DNA of 16,763 nucleotides from CAZAGT01 sp964484515 (GTDB lineage: Bacteria > Desulfobacterota > DSM-4660 > Desulfatiglandales > HGW-15), in contig CAZAGT010000081.1 of assembly GCA_964484515.1 (NCBI GenBank), forward strand, positions 1 to 16,763. Direction: 5' to 3'. The notes under the pieces are model-generated. The model was not told where the DNA came from and did no database searches. It worked only from the letters and a program-made list of their open reading frames with translations. Every line of letters begins with the position of its first letter. Positions within the stretch are counted from its first letter, which is position 1. Below are positions 15,260 to 16,763 of the stretch, piece by piece. The position numbers and the translations under genes are program-made.

Positions 15260-15430
15260 ATGAACCAGAAATCAGAAGCTCATGAGCTTGGCTTAGAAAC
15301 CGCATACAATGGCACCCCGTCTGCACTGAATAACCGCTTCAAGAAACGACTCACCAAACATGGGGGATCCTTGAAATTCCAGGCGCGCCCAGCAGGGTTC
15401 GAAGGCGTCTATTACGGGATCTTAGGGTAG
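15260..15430 (+). CDS. Small hypothetical ORF or gene fragment
   Basis: A 56-codon frame from ATG 15260 to TAG 15428, open upstream to TGA near 15213 without a start. The peptide is mixed basic and aromatic (e.g. LNNRFKKRLTKHGG, FEGVYYGILG), has sensible composition for a soluble protein and codon use that looks coding. I do not recognise it. It has no clear ribosome site and may be the end of a broken gene next to the REP pair. Confidence 0.3.
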   Translation: MNQKSEAHELGLETAYNGTPSALNNRFKKRLTKHGGSLKFQARPAGFEGVYYGILG

Positions 15431-15587
15431 CGAGATTATTAAATAAATCAATAATGCCCAAATTTTAAGTATGAGTGGACCATGAATGCATTAAACTCTT
15501 TCACACCACACAAAACCCTCAAAAAGTCCACCGGGTGCTCCCATGTGCTCCCAAGTGCCACCATGCCTATCCTGCCATTACTTAGTG

Positions 15588-15615
15588 AAAAAAAGCGGAA
15601 CCGAAAAGTCCCGCT
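15588..15615 (-). terminator. Intrinsic terminator of the second minus-strand PEP-CTERM gene
   Basis: On the minus strand, an 8-bp stem with one G:U pair (plus arms AGCGGAAC 15594-15601 and GTCCCGCT 15608-15615) is followed by seven U (plus A 15588-15594). It begins 28 bases past the stop at 15644. Its shape and bases closely match the terminator at 8679-8704. Confidence 0.8.
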
Positions 15616-15643
15616 GATGTTCTTCGACAATTGAATACAGGGT

Positions 15644-16156
15644 TTACTGCCTGAGTCTCCTTTTAAGCCCTATTAGGCCGATGAGGCCGGAGCCGAATAG
15701 GAGCGCCGTGGAAGGAATTGGGACCACATTACGGAAAGTGACAGTCGTTTCGATGTTTAAGGGTAACCTTGGGATCGTGATGCTCACTTGTTGCTCATCG
15801 AGGTTAACCGAAACTCCGCCGGGTGGTGGAGGAGGAGAATCTACCTGAATGGCAATGAGCTCCCACTCGCTTGGGACCGCAGTTTCAGTGATGGTGTATG
15901 TGCCCCAATTCAGATTGGAAAAGATTTTTCTATTATTGCTCGGATCACCCGTCAAGATGAACTGCTCAATAATACTGCTGTCATTTCCAAAAGTGAAACC
16001 AAATTGCGTATCATCCACCGGCTCAGTCATTTTGACGACGTTAATCGTATATACGTAACTAATCTCGTTCGCGTTTGCCGGGCCGACTGAGAAAGCCATG
16101 ATAACGAGCGTCAATCCGCAGAGTACGGCCGCCAGTAAAAAACTTCTCCCTTTCAT
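15644..16156 (-). CDS. PEP-CTERM-type protein with prealbumin-like (Cna-B-type) domain
   Basis: 170 residues. A signal peptide (1-29, cut after ANA) is followed by a single beta-sandwich of the SpaA/Cna-B prealbumin-like kind. FGFTFGND (52-59), FILTGDPSNN (66-75), NLNWGTYTITETAVPSEW (81-98) and TVTFRNV (138-144) are the usual marks. A proline run (PPPPPPGG, 108-114) sits in the middle. The end is a sorting tail: VPIPST (145-150), hydrophobic ALLFGSGLIGLIGL and KRRLRQ, a VPxPx-type PEP variant. ATG at 16154-16156 has GGAGGAGGG five bases upstream. The upstream-extended frame to 16198 is very basic and precedes the signal peptide, so I reject it. Likely exported and matrix-attached. Confidence 0.8.
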   Translation of the reverse strand: MKGRSFLLAAVLCGLTLVIMAFSVGPANANEISYVYTINVVKMTEPVDDTQFGFTFGNDSSIIEQFILTGDPSNNRKIFSNLNWGTYTITETAVPSEWELIAIQVDSPPPPPGGVSVNLDEQQVSITIPRLPLNIETTVTFRNVVPIPSTALLFGSGLIGLIGLKRRLRQ

Positions 16157-16218
16157 ATCATCCCTCCTCCTTCGTTCGACGCTCCAAACCATTTTCAACT
16201 AGGCTAACCAAGTGTATA

Positions 16219-16246
16219 TGTATAAACGAAGAATCTGGAAGAACAA
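16219..16246 (-). promoter_or_regulatory. Possible sigma-70-like promoter of the 15644-16156 gene
   Basis: On the minus strand, TTGTTC (plus 16241-16246) and TATACA (plus 16219-16224), each 4/6 to consensus, are 16 bases apart, with a start expected near 16212. That gives a short leader to the start codon at 16156. The A+T-rich setting makes chance matches common. I see no RpoN-type element upstream of this gene. Confidence 0.3.
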
Positions 16247-16397
16247 GGAGCATTTTATTTACCCATTACAAAAGAAACTGGGATAATTGGTATAACGGGT
16301 ATAAATCAAAAATAGTTGTACTATTAGTGGTCTTGTTGTTTTTGAGCGGCCGAGTTTCTTTTTGCTTTTTAAGTGCAGATGCTTAACGCAACCGTAA
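16247..16397. other. Non-coding, A+T-rich stretch
   Basis: No gene, RNA or clear repeat seen between the promoter region of the PEP-CTERM gene and the integrase remnant. The minus-strand frame 16259-16498 overlaps the integrase remnant and has no coding marks. Confidence 0.35.
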
Positions 16398-16718
16398 ATA
16401 CAATCGATCACCAAGAAGCCGTACAAGTCTGTAAAGAACAAGCAACTCCGCTTGATAGTGCTTGCCGGCAGGGGAGAAGGTGAGCTCTTGGGCCTCAAGA
16501 GGTCGGATATTGATTAGACCAATTTTCAAGTCCACGTGAAGCGAACCCGCAGTCGTGTGCGCTGCTTTAAAGAAAGGAGAGATTCAAGACCAAGATTTGA
16601 TACAGCGCCACAGCTGATGGCTCGGGTAGAAGATCGAAAACTGATATGTCCACCGAATGACCGTGAACCTATCTCTGTGAACAGCAAAGGGAAGGCAATC
16701 GAGGCTAATTTACCCTAA
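16398..16718 (+). pseudogene. Decayed tyrosine recombinase (phage-type integrase)
   Basis: Open from after TAA 16395. The frame reads LRLIVLAGRGEGELLGLKRSDID, split as LRLIVLAG / RGEGELLGLKRSDID, then a TAG at 16515-16517, then TNFQVHVKRT, FKERRDSRPRFDTAPQLM and NDREPISVN before TAA 16716-16718. This is the core of a tyrosine recombinase: TGxRxGELLGLxWxDID, then IxVxRT, FK-x-x-K-x-x-x-S-R-R and APQL. It has an internal stop, the box-I arginine position is changed (GRGEGE for TGMRRGE), and the C-terminal catalytic HxxR and Y region is absent. It marks past integration of a mobile element near the right edge of the window. Confidence 0.75.
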
Positions 16719-16763
16719 CGTTGCAAAAGTCGAGGATGCTGCAGATTCAAGGCGCCGAGGGTG

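Noticed and set aside
1..16763. CRISPR array, rRNA or tRNA genes
   Set aside because: No regularly spaced direct repeats and no conserved RNA-gene sequence were seen on either strand.

Overview
The window looks like bacterial chromosome from a Gram-negative organism. It has a periplasmic type VI secretion (T6SS) regulatory module, three exosortase-type PEP-CTERM proteins and sigma-54-like promoters. That combination fits lineages such as Desulfobacterota, Nitrospirota or NC10, but nothing here fixes the taxon. The left half (about 1-8300) is visibly G+C-rich, densely coded and all on the + strand. The right half (about 8300-16763) is A+T-richer, has long non-coding stretches and genes on both strands, and carries decayed mobile-element genes. 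It reads as an accessory region.

Left half. The 3' end of a vWA-containing, PpkA-like protein (1-459) is followed by an ABC ATPase (478-1278), an FtsX-type permease (1476-2693) and a secreted formylglycine-generating-enzyme-fold protein (2686-4029). Together these match ppkA and tagT-tagS-tagR of the threonine-phosphorylation pathway that controls T6SS firing in Pseudomonas aeruginosa. No TagQ-like lipoprotein is present inside the window. Next is a GlcD-type FAD-linked oxidase (4145-5524). A pentapeptide-repeat protein with a C-terminal 2-TM pore-like domain (5708-7039), a DUF1624/HGSNAT-catalytic-like membrane protein (7098-7808) and a ZupT-like ZIP transporter lacking its metal-binding middle (7845-8291) follow closely and may share one transcript.

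Right half. Three PEP-CTERM proteins (8732-9229 minus, 13913-14605 plus, 15644-16156 minus) surround two other secreted proteins: a right-handed beta-helix protein (10243-11991) and an SGNH-hydrolase-like protein (12360-13262). These last two end in the same kind of short proline-rich tail. Sigma-54 -24/-12 elements at 9591-9607 and 13581-13596 point toward the beta-helix gene and the plus-strand PEP-CTERM gene. This suggests a co-regulated, surface-exported set of the exopolysaccharide/exosortase type, although no exosortase or glycosyltransferase lies in the window. The right end holds REP-like palindromes next to a decayed IS200-like reading frame (about 14955-15184), an orphan small ORF (15260-15430) and a tyrosine-recombinase pseudogene (16398-16718).

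Points that most deserve a second look: the TagTSR module without TagQ; the pentapeptide-pore fusion with a changed selectivity filter; the precise internal loss of the ZIP metal site; the two sigma-54 elements with long leaders; and the shared C-terminal tails and terminators of the exported proteins.
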